DNA from: an uncultured Clostridium sp. | GTDB lineage: Bacteria > Bacillota > Clostridia > Christensenellales > Borkfalkiaceae | Length of the DNA stretch: 38,387 nt | Direction: 5' to 3' | Assembly (NCBI GenBank): GCA_900555925.1 | Contig: USMU01000007.1 | Coordinates: 1-38,387, forward strand | Shown here: piece after piece, positions 30,733 through 38,387 of the stretch | How positions within the stretch are numbered: the first letter of the stretch is position 1 | Layout: each line of letters opens with the position of its first letter | Translations under genes and position numbers: made by a program | The notes under the pieces: model-generated | What the model saw: the letters and a program-made list of their open reading frames with translations, nothing else | Database searches by the model: none | What the model was told of the DNA's origin: nothing

Positions 30733-31506
30733 ATGATTTTAACGGCGGATTATCATACGCACACGCCCTATTCCCACGGCAAAGGCACCGTGATGGAAAA
30801 CGCGGCGCGTGCTAAGGAATTGGGACTCAAACAGATAGGTATCACCGACCACGGATTTTCTCATCTGGCCTTTGGTCTTAAACGAAAGAAGGTCCCTTCT
30901 TTGAAACGGGACTGTATGGAAGCATCGAAGGCGCTGGAAATAGATGTATTGGTCGGAATGGAGGCGAATATTCGCGGCGAAAGCGGACTTTCGGATTTGA
31001 CGGAAGCCGATTACGACGATTTCGACCTCTTTATCTGCGGGAAACACGTCCTTATCGCTTATGAGACTTTCGGTGATTGGTGGCATTATTTCGGCGGCAA
31101 TTTCACCGTGGACAAATTCGGCCGCAAACCGCCTGAATCTTTGATAAAGCGCAATACCCGCGCTTATATCAACATGATAAAGAGAAATCCCGTGGATATC
31201 GTCAGCCACCTTTGTTACCTTTGTCCCGCGGACGCGGCGGAGGTCGCAAAGTGCGCGGCGGATTACGGTACGTATATCGAGCTCAATTCCAAAAAGACGC
31301 ACCTGACCGATGAGGAGCTTTATAAGGTCGTCGAAACGGGCGTGCGGTTTGTAATCGATTCGGACGCACATTCCGTGGACAGGGTGGGCGATACGCGGCT
31401 GGTCGAGGAACAGCTTCAAAGAGTGAGCGTTCCGCCCGAACGGATAGACAATATCGACGGGCGGTTCCCGACCTTTCGTTTCAGACAGTTTAAGGAACAT
31501 AGATAA
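30733..31506 (+). CDS. PHP-domain phosphoesterase (YcdX/histidinol-phosphatase-like)
   Basis: This is a 257-residue protein. The PHP metal-binding motifs are all present: DYHTHTPYSHGKG at the start, GITDHG, GMEANI, the mid-protein His in GKHVLI, SHLCYL, and near the end DSDAHSVDRVGD. PHP proteins hydrolyse phosphoesters with a trinuclear metal centre. The precise substrate in this branch is unknown, and histidinol phosphate is unlikely because there are no his genes nearby. The ribosome site is AGAGGA. It belongs to the murB-whiA cluster that is conserved in many clostridia. Confidence 0.88.
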   Translation: MILTADYHTHTPYSHGKGTVMENAARAKELGLKQIGITDHGFSHLAFGLKRKKVPSLKRDCMEASKALEIDVLVGMEANIRGESGLSDLTEADYDDFDLFICGKHVLIAYETFGDWWHYFGGNFTVDKFGRKPPESLIKRNTRAYINMIKRNPVDIVSHLCYLCPADAAEVAKCAADYGTYIELNSKKTHLTDEELYKVVETGVRFVIDSDAHSVDRVGDTRLVEEQLQRVSVPPERIDNIDGRFPTFRFRQFKEHR

Positions 31507-31598
31507 GACGTTCCGGGAACGCGAATAGAAGTTTAAGGCATGCAGATAAACTTTTAAGAAACGTAACAGACGTTCAAAGATACGGATAAAGACAGGAA

Positions 31599-32540
31599 AT
31601 GAATTTTACTTCGGATGTCAAAAGGGAAATCATATCTCGCGGAATATCGGGCGGAGCGGCAGGAAGGGCGGCTCTGTCCGCTTTCGTGCGCACGAGCGGT
31701 CTCCTTTCGGTGCGGGAGGGGGTACCGACGTTCTCCATTATAAGCGAAACGGAAAACGTCGCAGAGTTTTTTACCGCGCTTTTCGAGCGCGAATTTCAAG
31801 AGGAGCTCTCCGTGGCCCGCGCTTCCGTGGACAGAATGAGCGGGCGCGGGAAGCTCATATTCGAGCTTTCGGGCGAAAATTCCGCTGAGATCCTGTATGC
31901 CCTGGGGCTCGTGAAACGGAACGGGGAATTTTCCAAGGGAATCCGAAAGAAAACGGTTTCGGACCGAGAGTGCGCCCTCGCCTATATTAAAGGAGCCTTT
32001 TTGGGCGGCGGGAGCTGTATTCTTCCCTCGGACGGGGGTAGGACGGGTTATCACCTCGAATTTGTATTTCCCGAACAAAAGCCTGCGGAGGATTTTCGGG
32101 CTCTTTTGGACGGAGAGGAACTCCTTGCAAAGACGGTCAGACGGAGCGGGGCTTTTGTCGTCTATGTCAAGAGCAAGGAGACGATTTCCGATTTTCTTTC
32201 CGTCGTGGGGGCGGAAAACGCTTTGAAAAAGTTTTCGCTTTTGGTGGAAAAGCGCGACGAAGCCAATCGGAACAATCGGGCGGCGAATTGTTTTTCGGGG
32301 AACGCGGATAAAACGGCGACCGCTGCCGTAAGGCAGGTGATGGCGATTCGTGCCATAGAAGAAAACGTCGGACTTTGTTCTTTGGAGGAGGAGATGAGAG
32401 AAACGGCGAAGGCGAGGCTCGATTATCCCGCACTGTCGTTGAAAGAGCTGGCGGAAAAACTGAACGTGAGTAAAAGCTGTCTCAACCATCGGCTGAGAAG
32501 GATAGAAGAAATTTCCCGCGAATGCGGGCGGAACGACTGA
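31599..32540 (+). CDS. whiA: Sporulation/cell-division regulator WhiA
   Basis: This is a 313-residue protein. It has the WhiA layout: an N-terminal LAGLIDADG-type fold (about 1-215, starting MNFTSDVKREI, with the core motif YIKGAFLGGGS) and a C-terminal helix-turn-helix (about 270-310, with LSLKELAEKLNVSKSCLNHRLRRI). WhiA is a DNA-binding protein that influences cell division and, in actinobacteria, sporulation. The gene follows the PHP gene after a 92-base gap and precedes dnaE after 30 bases. The usual companions rapZ and yvcK are absent between murB and whiA. Confidence 0.95.
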   Translation: MNFTSDVKREIISRGISGGAAGRAALSAFVRTSGLLSVREGVPTFSIISETENVAEFFTALFEREFQEELSVARASVDRMSGRGKLIFELSGENSAEILYALGLVKRNGEFSKGIRKKTVSDRECALAYIKGAFLGGGSCILPSDGGRTGYHLEFVFPEQKPAEDFRALLDGEELLAKTVRRSGAFVVYVKSKETISDFLSVVGAENALKKFSLLVEKRDEANRNNRAANCFSGNADKTATAAVRQVMAIRAIEENVGLCSLEEEMRETAKARLDYPALSLKELAEKLNVSKSCLNHRLRRIEEISRECGRND

Positions 32541-32570
32541 AAAAGGAATACGGAGAAACAACGAGGAATT

Positions 32571-35500
32571 ATGACGGATTTTGTACATTTGCATTTGCAT
32601 ACGGAATACAGCCTGCTGGACGGAGCGGCGAAGGTGGACGACCTCGTCGATTATCTCGTCAAAAACAATATCGACTGCTGTGCCGTCACCGATCACGGCA
32701 ATATGTACGCATCTCTCTATTTTGCAGAGGAATGCGTCAAAAAGGGAATCAAATACATCATCGGCTGCGAGCTGTATGCCACGGACGATTATCTCGACAA
32801 GCGCCCCGGAACAAAGACGGAGCACATTATCGTGCTCGCCAAGAACAAGACGGGGTATAAAAATATCGTAAAGCTCGATTCTCTTTCGTATATCGACGGT
32901 TTTTACGGCAAGCCGAGGATAGATTATAAGCTCCTCAAAGAGCATCACGAAGGCGTCATCTGTCTTTCCGCCTGCCTCGCGGGGCGCATGCCCCAGCTGC
33001 TTTTGCAGGGCGATTATGACGCGGCAAAGGCTTGGGCGCAGGAGATGAAGGACGTATTCGGTGAGGATTTCTATATTGAAATCCAAGATCACGGAATCGC
33101 AGAGGAAAAACAGGTCATTCCCCAGCTCATTCAAATCGCGCGGGAGCTCGATATTCAGCTCGTTGCGACCAACGACGTACACTATATCCATAAAGAGGAT
33201 TGGGAGGCTCAGGATATCCTGCTCTGTATTCAGACGAAAAAGACGCTCGCAGACCCCAAGCGTATGAAATTTGAAACGCACGAATTTTATATGAAAACGG
33301 GCGACGAAATGGCGGCACTTTTCGATTATGTTCCGGAAGCGATTTCCAATACCCGCGTCATCGCAAATAAAATCGAAGAGCCGGTTTTCGACTTAAAGCC
33401 CAACGGCACGCCCATTCGCGATACGTCGTTGATTCCACTGTATAAGCCGGATGACGGCTCGACCTCTCCCGAATACCTGACGAAACTGACGTGGGAGGGA
33501 ATTCCGAAACGGTATAAAGAGGTGACGGATACCATTAAACAGCGCGTGGAATACGAGCTCGGCATTATCATAAAAATGGGCTTTGCGGATTACTTCCTGA
33601 TAGTCTGGGACTATATCAACTGGTCGCGCCTGCACGATATTCCCGTGGGGCCGGGGCGCGGATCGGGGGTCGGGAGCATCGTCGCCTATTCTATCGGAAT
33701 TACCGACGTAGACCCCTTGAAATACGAGTTGATTTTTGAGCGTTTCCTCAATCCCGACCGCGTTTCCATGCCCGACTTCGACGTGGACTTCTGCACTAAG
33801 CGGCGGTATGAAACGATTGAATATGTCCGCGAGAAATACCACCCTGAAAACGTGGCGCAAATCGTCACTTTCGGTACGCTGGCTTCACGCGCCGTCATCA
33901 AGGACGTCGGGCGGGTTATGGGGATTCCCTATTCCGAAACGGATAAGGTGGCGAAGCTCATGGACGGAAAGTCCACGATTCGGGAACTTTTGGGCCTGAA
34001 CATCGAAAAAATCGAAAAGAAGCTCGCCGACCCGAACCTTCCCGAAGATAAACGCTCGGATACGGAAAAGACACTTGCGGAGCAAAAGAAAAAGAAGAAT
34101 CCCGAATTTATCGAAGTATACGAAAATAACGAGGAGCTTCATCGGGTTATCGATATGGGCCTCAAATTGGAGGGCATGCCGAAAAATACTTCCGAGCACG
34201 CCGCCGGCGTCGTCATTTGCAATAAAGTGCTTTCCGATAATGTCCCGCTCGCGCGCAACGGCGACGATATCGTCACACAGTTCGACATGAAAGAGGTGGA
34301 GGCCGTCGGCATGCTGAAAATGGACTTCCTCGCCCTCACCACTTTGACGGACATTAAAAATACGCTTACGTATATTAAAGAGGGACTAGGAATCGATATC
34401 GATTTCAACGAAATCGGCAACGACGTGCCCGAAGCATATCAGTTGATTTCTTCGGGGGATACGGACGCGGTGTTCCAACTCGAACAAGGCGGCATGAAAA
34501 AGTTCATGAAAGAGTTGCAGCCAAATTGTCTCGAAGACCTCATCGCGGGAATTTCTCTGTACCGTCCGGGCCCCATGGATTTCATTCCCACTTATATCCG
34601 CAATAAGAATCATCCCGAAAAAATTGTGTATGACACTCCGCTTCTGGAACCTATCCTCAAAAACTCCTACGGCGTCATCATTTATCAGGAGCAGGTCATG
34701 CAGATTTTCCAGAAGCTCGCGGGCTACTCCCTGGGACAAGCAGACCTCGTCCGCCGCGCCATGGCGAAAAAACATAAAGACGAGCTGATGGCGCAGAAGG
34801 ATAAATTTATTTACGGCGATATCGATAAGGGCGGAAATATCACGGGATGTGCCGCGCAGGGGATTCCCGCGGACGTGGCCGCGAAAATTTTCGCGGATAT
34901 GGAGAGCTTTGCTTCCTACGCATTCAATAAATCACACGCCGCCGCTTATGCCGTCGTCGCTTATCGGACGGCGTATCTCAAATATTTTTATCCCAAAGAA
35001 TTTCTTGCGGGTATCCTGAACGACCGTATCGACAAAATCGAGGAAATTTCCAAGTATATTGCATACATGAAGGAAAAGAATATCGAGGTTCTTCCGCCCG
35101 ATATCAATAAATCCAAAGATATTTTCTCCGTTCAGGGGAACGGACTCCGCTTCGGCCTTGGCGCGCTTCGCGGCGTGGGACAGGCGCCCATCGAGGACGT
35201 CATAAAGGAACGCAACGCGCACGGTGAATTCAAGGATTTTTCCGATTTCGTGCTCCGCTGCGCCAAATATGTCAATAAGCGCATCGTCGAAAGCCTCATT
35301 TATGCGGGCGCGTTCGATTGTTTCGGTCGTCCCCGCGCGCAGTTTGCGGCGGTGTACGACGAGGCGATCACCCGCGTCAACGCCATGGATAAACAGAAGG
35401 CGGGAGCGCAAATTTCCCTGTTCGGGGACATCATCGAAGAACAGGGCTTGGAAATCGACTATCCCGATATTCCGGAATACGAGCCGACGGAACGCCTTTC

Positions 35501-36197
35501 CAAAGAAAAATCCGTGCTCGGCGTCTACGTCAGCGGACACCCCTTTGAAAAATACGTCGCGTATTTCAAGGATAAGACGTTTAACTGTTCCATGCTCACG
35601 GATTATGTCGAGGACGAGGAAACGGGCGGAAAGACGTACTCGGAACTTTCGGACGGACAACAGGTGACGATGGGCGGCATGATTGCGGGGATAAAAAAGT
35701 TACAGACGCGGTCAGGCTCGTTTATGGCGTTCGTGACGGTGGAAGATATGTACGGCACCGTCGAGTGCGTTTGTTTCCCCAATGTATACGATCGCGTCAG
35801 AAGTTTTCTCGCGATAGATGCGGTTGTGTCTTTGAGCGGGAAAATAGACATCAACGAAGAAAAAGCGCCTACGATTATCGTGGACAGAATGACGGAGTTC
35901 AAATTGGAAGAAGGCTCAGCACCTGTTTCTGCGTCCAAGGAAAAAAAGGAAGCGGAAGCACCGCCGAAAAAGGAACAGCCGGCCGCTCCGAAAAAACTGT
36001 GGCTGAATATTTCTCAGTTGGAACAGGAGGATGTGGACGAGCTCATGGAAACGCTTTGCTTTTACGAGGGAGAAACGTCCGTCTGTTTCGTAAAAGAGGG
36101 GAAAAAGTTTCTCTGTTCGCAGAAGGTAAATCCGAATCGGGCGCTCATGGCGGAGCTTTCCAGCTTTTTAAGAGAAGATTGTATAAAACTTGTTTGA
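32571..36197 (+). CDS. dnaE: DNA polymerase III subunit alpha
   Basis: This is a 1208-residue protein, close to the usual DnaE length. The N-terminal PHP domain (1 to about 205) carries HLHLHTEYSLLDG and AVTDHGNMYAS. The polymerase active site has PDFDVDF (about residues 400-406) after PVGPGRGSGVGS. The later motifs YRPGPMDFIPTYI, YGVIIYQEQVMQI and NKSHAAAYAVVAY belong to the fingers. An OB-fold (about 1030-1115) follows, then a Lys/Glu/Pro-rich linker (about 1120-1142). It is the replicative polymerase of the DnaE1-type, or the partner DnaE of a PolC-containing cell. The ribosome site is ACGAGG before the ATG. Confidence 0.97.
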   Translation: MTDFVHLHLHTEYSLLDGAAKVDDLVDYLVKNNIDCCAVTDHGNMYASLYFAEECVKKGIKYIIGCELYATDDYLDKRPGTKTEHIIVLAKNKTGYKNIVKLDSLSYIDGFYGKPRIDYKLLKEHHEGVICLSACLAGRMPQLLLQGDYDAAKAWAQEMKDVFGEDFYIEIQDHGIAEEKQVIPQLIQIARELDIQLVATNDVHYIHKEDWEAQDILLCIQTKKTLADPKRMKFETHEFYMKTGDEMAALFDYVPEAISNTRVIANKIEEPVFDLKPNGTPIRDTSLIPLYKPDDGSTSPEYLTKLTWEGIPKRYKEVTDTIKQRVEYELGIIIKMGFADYFLIVWDYINWSRLHDIPVGPGRGSGVGSIVAYSIGITDVDPLKYELIFERFLNPDRVSMPDFDVDFCTKRRYETIEYVREKYHPENVAQIVTFGTLASRAVIKDVGRVMGIPYSETDKVAKLMDGKSTIRELLGLNIEKIEKKLADPNLPEDKRSDTEKTLAEQKKKKNPEFIEVYENNEELHRVIDMGLKLEGMPKNTSEHAAGVVICNKVLSDNVPLARNGDDIVTQFDMKEVEAVGMLKMDFLALTTLTDIKNTLTYIKEGLGIDIDFNEIGNDVPEAYQLISSGDTDAVFQLEQGGMKKFMKELQPNCLEDLIAGISLYRPGPMDFIPTYIRNKNHPEKIVYDTPLLEPILKNSYGVIIYQEQVMQIFQKLAGYSLGQADLVRRAMAKKHKDELMAQKDKFIYGDIDKGGNITGCAAQGIPADVAAKIFADMESFASYAFNKSHAAAYAVVAYRTAYLKYFYPKEFLAGILNDRIDKIEEISKYIAYMKEKNIEVLPPDINKSKDIFSVQGNGLRFGLGALRGVGQAPIEDVIKERNAHGEFKDFSDFVLRCAKYVNKRIVESLIYAGAFDCFGRPRAQFAAVYDEAITRVNAMDKQKAGAQISLFGDIIEEQGLEIDYPDIPEYEPTERLSKEKSVLGVYVSGHPFEKYVAYFKDKTFNCSMLTDYVEDEETGGKTYSELSDGQQVTMGGMIAGIKKLQTRSGSFMAFVTVEDMYGTVECVCFPNVYDRVRSFLAIDAVVSLSGKIDINEEKAPTIIVDRMTEFKLEEGSAPVSASKEKKEAEAPPKKEQPAAPKKLWLNISQLEQEDVDELMETLCFYEGETSVCFVKEGKKFLCSQKVNPNRALMAELSSFLREDCIKLV

Positions 36198-36227
36198 AAA
36201 TTTTCCGAAAAGGTGGTCAAAAGAGTT

Positions 36228-36255
36228 TGTTTTTTCGTAAAGTTTTGTTATAATA
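36228..36255 (+). promoter_or_regulatory. Promoter of pfkA with a long 5' leader
   Basis: TTGTTT (36228-36233), a 16-base spacer and TATAAT (36250-36255) with extended TGT. The ATG at 36378 is about 115 bases from the expected transcription start. The leader shows a short GC hairpin (CGCG, GAAAGG, CGCG) but no riboswitch I recognise. Confidence 0.75.
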
Positions 36256-36377
36256 TATCGGAATAGTAAAGTTGTACGGACAAAGAGGGAAAATCGACGG
36301 GCGCGGAAAGGCGCGAGGATACCTTTCAAAAATGGAAAAATAATTTTTATCAATTTACTCTGACGGAGGATAACAGA

Positions 36378-37340
36378 ATGAAACGTATCGGTCTTTTGAC
36401 GAGCGGCGGCGATGCTCCCGGCATGAACGCGGCAATCCGCGCGGTGGTCAGAACGGCAATCTATTACGGCATGGAGGTTTACGGAATCCAAAGAGGCTAT
36501 TCCGGTCTTTTGGAGGACGACCTGATTCCCATGGAAATGCGCAGCGTTTCCGATATTGTCCAGCGTGGCGGTACTATGCTGAGAACGGCGAGATGTCTCG
36601 AATTGCTCACGAAGGAAGGGCGGCAAAAGGCTGCCAAGACGTTAGAAAGTAGAGGGATCGAAGGACTTGTCGTTATCGGCGGAGACGGTTCTTTCCGCGG
36701 CGCAAAGGATTTAAGCGACGAGTTTGGGGTTTTGACTATCGGGATTCCCGGAACAATCGACAACGATTTGCAGTATACCGATTATACGCTCGGCTTCGAT
36801 ACCGCGGTGAATACTTGTCTCGATATCATCAATAAGCTCCGCGATACAATGACTTCTCACGAGCGTATTTCCGTCGTAGAGGTCATGGGCAGACACTGCG
36901 GCGATATCGCGCTTTACAGCGGGATTGCTTCGGGCGCGGAGATTATCGTCGTGCCTGAAATTGCGTTCGATATGGACGATATCGTCATGCGCATCAATCG
37001 TTCGCGTGCAAGCGGAAAACATTCCAACATCATCGTGGTGGCCGAAGGTGTCATGAGTGCGGAACAGTTTGCCAAACAGTTGCAGGAGGTGACGACCTAT
37101 TCCGTTCGTCCCACCTGTATCGGGCACGTTCAGCGCGGCGGTTCGCCTTCCATGGCGGACAGAATGTTGGCGGCACAGTTCGGCAATAAGGCGGTTCGCC
37201 TTCTCAATGAAGGGATCGGAAACCGTGTGGTCGGTATTCACAAAAATGAAATCATCGATATGGATATCATAGAAGCGGTATCCATGAAAAAGACCTTTAA
37301 TTACGAATTGTATGAGACCCTTCAAATGATCTCCATGTAA
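36378..37340 (+). CDS. pfkA: ATP-dependent 6-phosphofructokinase
   Basis: This is a 320-residue protein with all PfkA landmarks: MKRIGLLTSGGDAPGMNAA, VVIGGDGSFRGA (ATP-binding Gly residues), GIPGTIDNDLQYTDYTLGFD with the catalytic Asp, and EVMGRHCGDIAL. GHVQRGGSPSMADRM completes the substrate site. The Gly in GGDGS is the residue that favours ATP over pyrophosphate. It phosphorylates fructose 6-phosphate in glycolysis. The ribosome site is CGGAGG. A terminator follows, so it is a single-gene unit with its own promoter downstream of dnaE. Confidence 0.97.
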   Translation: MKRIGLLTSGGDAPGMNAAIRAVVRTAIYYGMEVYGIQRGYSGLLEDDLIPMEMRSVSDIVQRGGTMLRTARCLELLTKEGRQKAAKTLESRGIEGLVVIGGDGSFRGAKDLSDEFGVLTIGIPGTIDNDLQYTDYTLGFDTAVNTCLDIINKLRDTMTSHERISVVEVMGRHCGDIALYSGIASGAEIIVVPEIAFDMDDIVMRINRSRASGKHSNIIVVAEGVMSAEQFAKQLQEVTTYSVRPTCIGHVQRGGSPSMADRMLAAQFGNKAVRLLNEGIGNRVVGIHKNEIIDMDIIEAVSMKKTFNYELYETLQMISM

Positions 37341-37350
37341 ATCGGACAAC

Positions 37351-37385
37351 AGCCGCTTTTTTCTAAGAAAAAAGCGGCTCTTTTA
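37351..37385 (+). terminator. Intrinsic terminator after pfkA
   Basis: A 14-bp inverted repeat (37351-37364 with 37366-37379; GC-rich AGCCGC end) followed by CTTTT. The formal one-base gap means that the last pairs open to make the loop. Confidence 0.85.
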
Positions 37386-37429
37386 CGACAAAAAAATTAA
37401 AAATTTCGCAAAAATTTTTCCATTTGGTA

Positions 37430-37458
37430 TTGAAATTTTTAACGTTTTATTGTATAAT
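37430..37458 (+). promoter_or_regulatory. Promoter of the 1-phosphofructokinase gene
   Basis: TTGAAA (37430-37435), a 17-base spacer and TATAAT (37453-37458). The leader holds a small GACA...TGTC hairpin with a T-loop before the ribosome site AAAGGAG (37496-37502). Confidence 0.8.
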
Positions 37459-37512
37459 AAATTGGGTTTGGCGATAAGACATTTTTTTGTCGCTGCAAAG
37501 GAGCCTTTTTTT

Positions 37513-38387
37513 ATGATTTTAACCGTTTGTTTGAGTCCCTGCACGGACATAACCATAGAACTTGATTCCCTCAATGTCGGAAAGACAAATATCGTAAAAA
37601 GTAAAACGCTTTCCTTTACGGGAAAGGCCTTAAATGTAGCAATCGGGGTCGCTCGTCTGGGCGGCGAGCCGTATGCGACAGGACTGATGTATAACGAAAA
37701 CGGATATATGTTTGAAAATGCCCTCGATAAAGAAGGCGTTCCTTTCACTTTTGTTTGGAATAAAGGACGTGTCAGAGAAAATTATAAATTTATCGATAAT
37801 AAATCTATGCTTACGGAAGTGAACGACGTCGGAGAGGAAGTCGGAGAAGGCAAGACGGGGGAACTCCTCGGCATGGTGCAAATGCTTTCGGCTCGGAGTA
37901 ATGTTACCGTCATTTCAGGCAGTCTCCCTCGCGGCGTGCCTGCTGAATACTATGAAAGTTTATTTCGTTCCGTCGATTCGAAAGCCCTTAAAATCGTGGA
38001 CGCGGAAGGCGAGCGGCTCTTTTCGGCGTTAAAAGCGGGAGTAGATCTTGCAAAGCCCAATCTCGACGAGCTGCAAAATACTTTGGGACGGGAAATTACG
38101 GATAAACAAGATTTGCTTTCCGGTTGTCGGGAACTTATTGACCGCGGAGCGAAAACCGTGCTTTTGTCGCTCGGAAAGGACGGAGCGATTATTACGGACG
38201 GGGCGCATCATTATTATTGCAAAAGCATCAATGTCGCCGTAAATTCGACGGTGGGGGCGGGCGACGGTATGATTGCCGCTGCGGCGATGATGATGGAGCA
38301 GGGTGCTCCTCTTCCGGACATTTTGCGCGCGGGCGTTGCTGCCGGTACGGCTAACACCGCCACCGGGGGGAAAACTTCTTTTCTGGC
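37513..38387 (+). CDS. fruK: 1-phosphofructokinase-type PfkB kinase (3' truncated)
   Basis: The ATG lies 10 bases after AAAGGAG and the frame stays open to the window end (291 codons). It begins MILTVCLSPCTDITIELD, the usual FruK start, with FTGKALNVAIGVARLGG (substrate loop) and the ATP/catalytic motif VNSTVGAGDGMIAAA holding the GAGD Asp. Visible length agrees with about 300-310 residues, so only the last 15-20 are missing. The probable role is phosphorylation of fructose 1-phosphate to fructose 1,6-bisphosphate after PTS uptake. Tagatose 6-phosphate kinase is a close alternative. It would start a fructose operon; no DeoR-type regulator lies upstream in the visible part. Confidence 0.82.
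   Translation, partial: MILTVCLSPCTDITIELDSLNVGKTNIVKSKTLSFTGKALNVAIGVARLGGEPYATGLMYNENGYMFENALDKEGVPFTFVWNKGRVRENYKFIDNKSMLTEVNDVGEEVGEGKTGELLGMVQMLSARSNVTVISGSLPRGVPAEYYESLFRSVDSKALKIVDAEGERLFSALKAGVDLAKPNLDELQNTLGREITDKQDLLSGCRELIDRGAKTVLLSLGKDGAIITDGAHHYYCKSINVAVNSTVGAGDGMIAAAAMMMEQGAPLPDILRAGVAAGTANTATGGKTSFL

Noticed and set aside
31554..33281. 575-codon open frame on the minus strand
   Set aside because: It is antisense to whiA and dnaE, whose motifs are unmistakable. Its product has no recognisable domain and its composition is typical of a shadow frame.
36256..36377. Riboswitch in the pfkA leader
   Set aside because: The leader has only a short GC hairpin, with no conserved core that I can match to a known class and no terminator.

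Overview
The window reads as chromosomal DNA of a low-to-mid GC Gram-positive anaerobe, most likely a gut-type Clostridia (Bacillota). The evidence is the strong Shine-Dalgarno sites, consensus sigma-A promoters with extended -10 elements, a BceRS/BceAB-type module, WhiA, and the neighbourhood murB - PHP - whiA - dnaE - pfkA. The genus cannot be named from sequence alone. There are no tRNA or rRNA genes, CRISPR arrays, insertion sequences or phage genes that I can see.

Region 1 (1-17298) looks like a glycan-utilisation locus. One tightly packed operon runs from a truncated sugar-binding lipoprotein of an ABC importer (3-1142) through six large exported proteins (1161-15026). These are built from discoidin-like, PKD, LamG-like, X2-like, chitobiase-C-like, bacterial Ig and FIVAR modules, and two of them carry a likely glycosidase fold: an (alpha/alpha)6 domain at 2506-5028 and a TIM barrel at 11274-15026. 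Three of the six share an unusual C-terminus: Ser/Gly-rich stretch, Gly-Cys, one membrane helix, then a basic end. A perfect 17-bp inverted repeat closes the operon. Facing it is an AraC-type regulator, which is divergent from a cytosolic GH109-like Gfo/Idh/MocA protein. Import, surface binding, cutting, cytosolic processing and regulation would fit one pathway, but the substrate is unknown.

Region 2 (17299-27281) is accessory. It holds a 44-codon peptide gene with its own strong promoter and terminator, a GrpB-GNAT fusion, a CmpB-like membrane protein, and then a probable operon of a thioredoxin-reductase-like flavoprotein lacking the NADPH motifs, a nitrilase-family amidase and a BceRS/BceAB-type peptide-sensing and resistance module. 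A membrane-anchored Ntn hydrolase of the choloylglycine family lies on the minus strand.

Region 3 (27282-38387) is mostly housekeeping: dinB under a perfect promoter with an 18-bp palindrome, an orphan sugar-binding-like protein, murB with an apparent frameshift, a PHP phosphoesterase, whiA, dnaE, pfkA and the 5' part of a 1-phosphofructokinase gene.

The points most worth checking are the shared Gly-Cys tail, the 44-aa peptide, the murB frameshift lying on a 28-bp offset imperfect repeat, a GC hairpin between the Shine-Dalgarno site and the start of the Bce-type ATPase, the NADPH-motif-less flavoprotein, and two genes whose promoters imply leaderless mRNAs.
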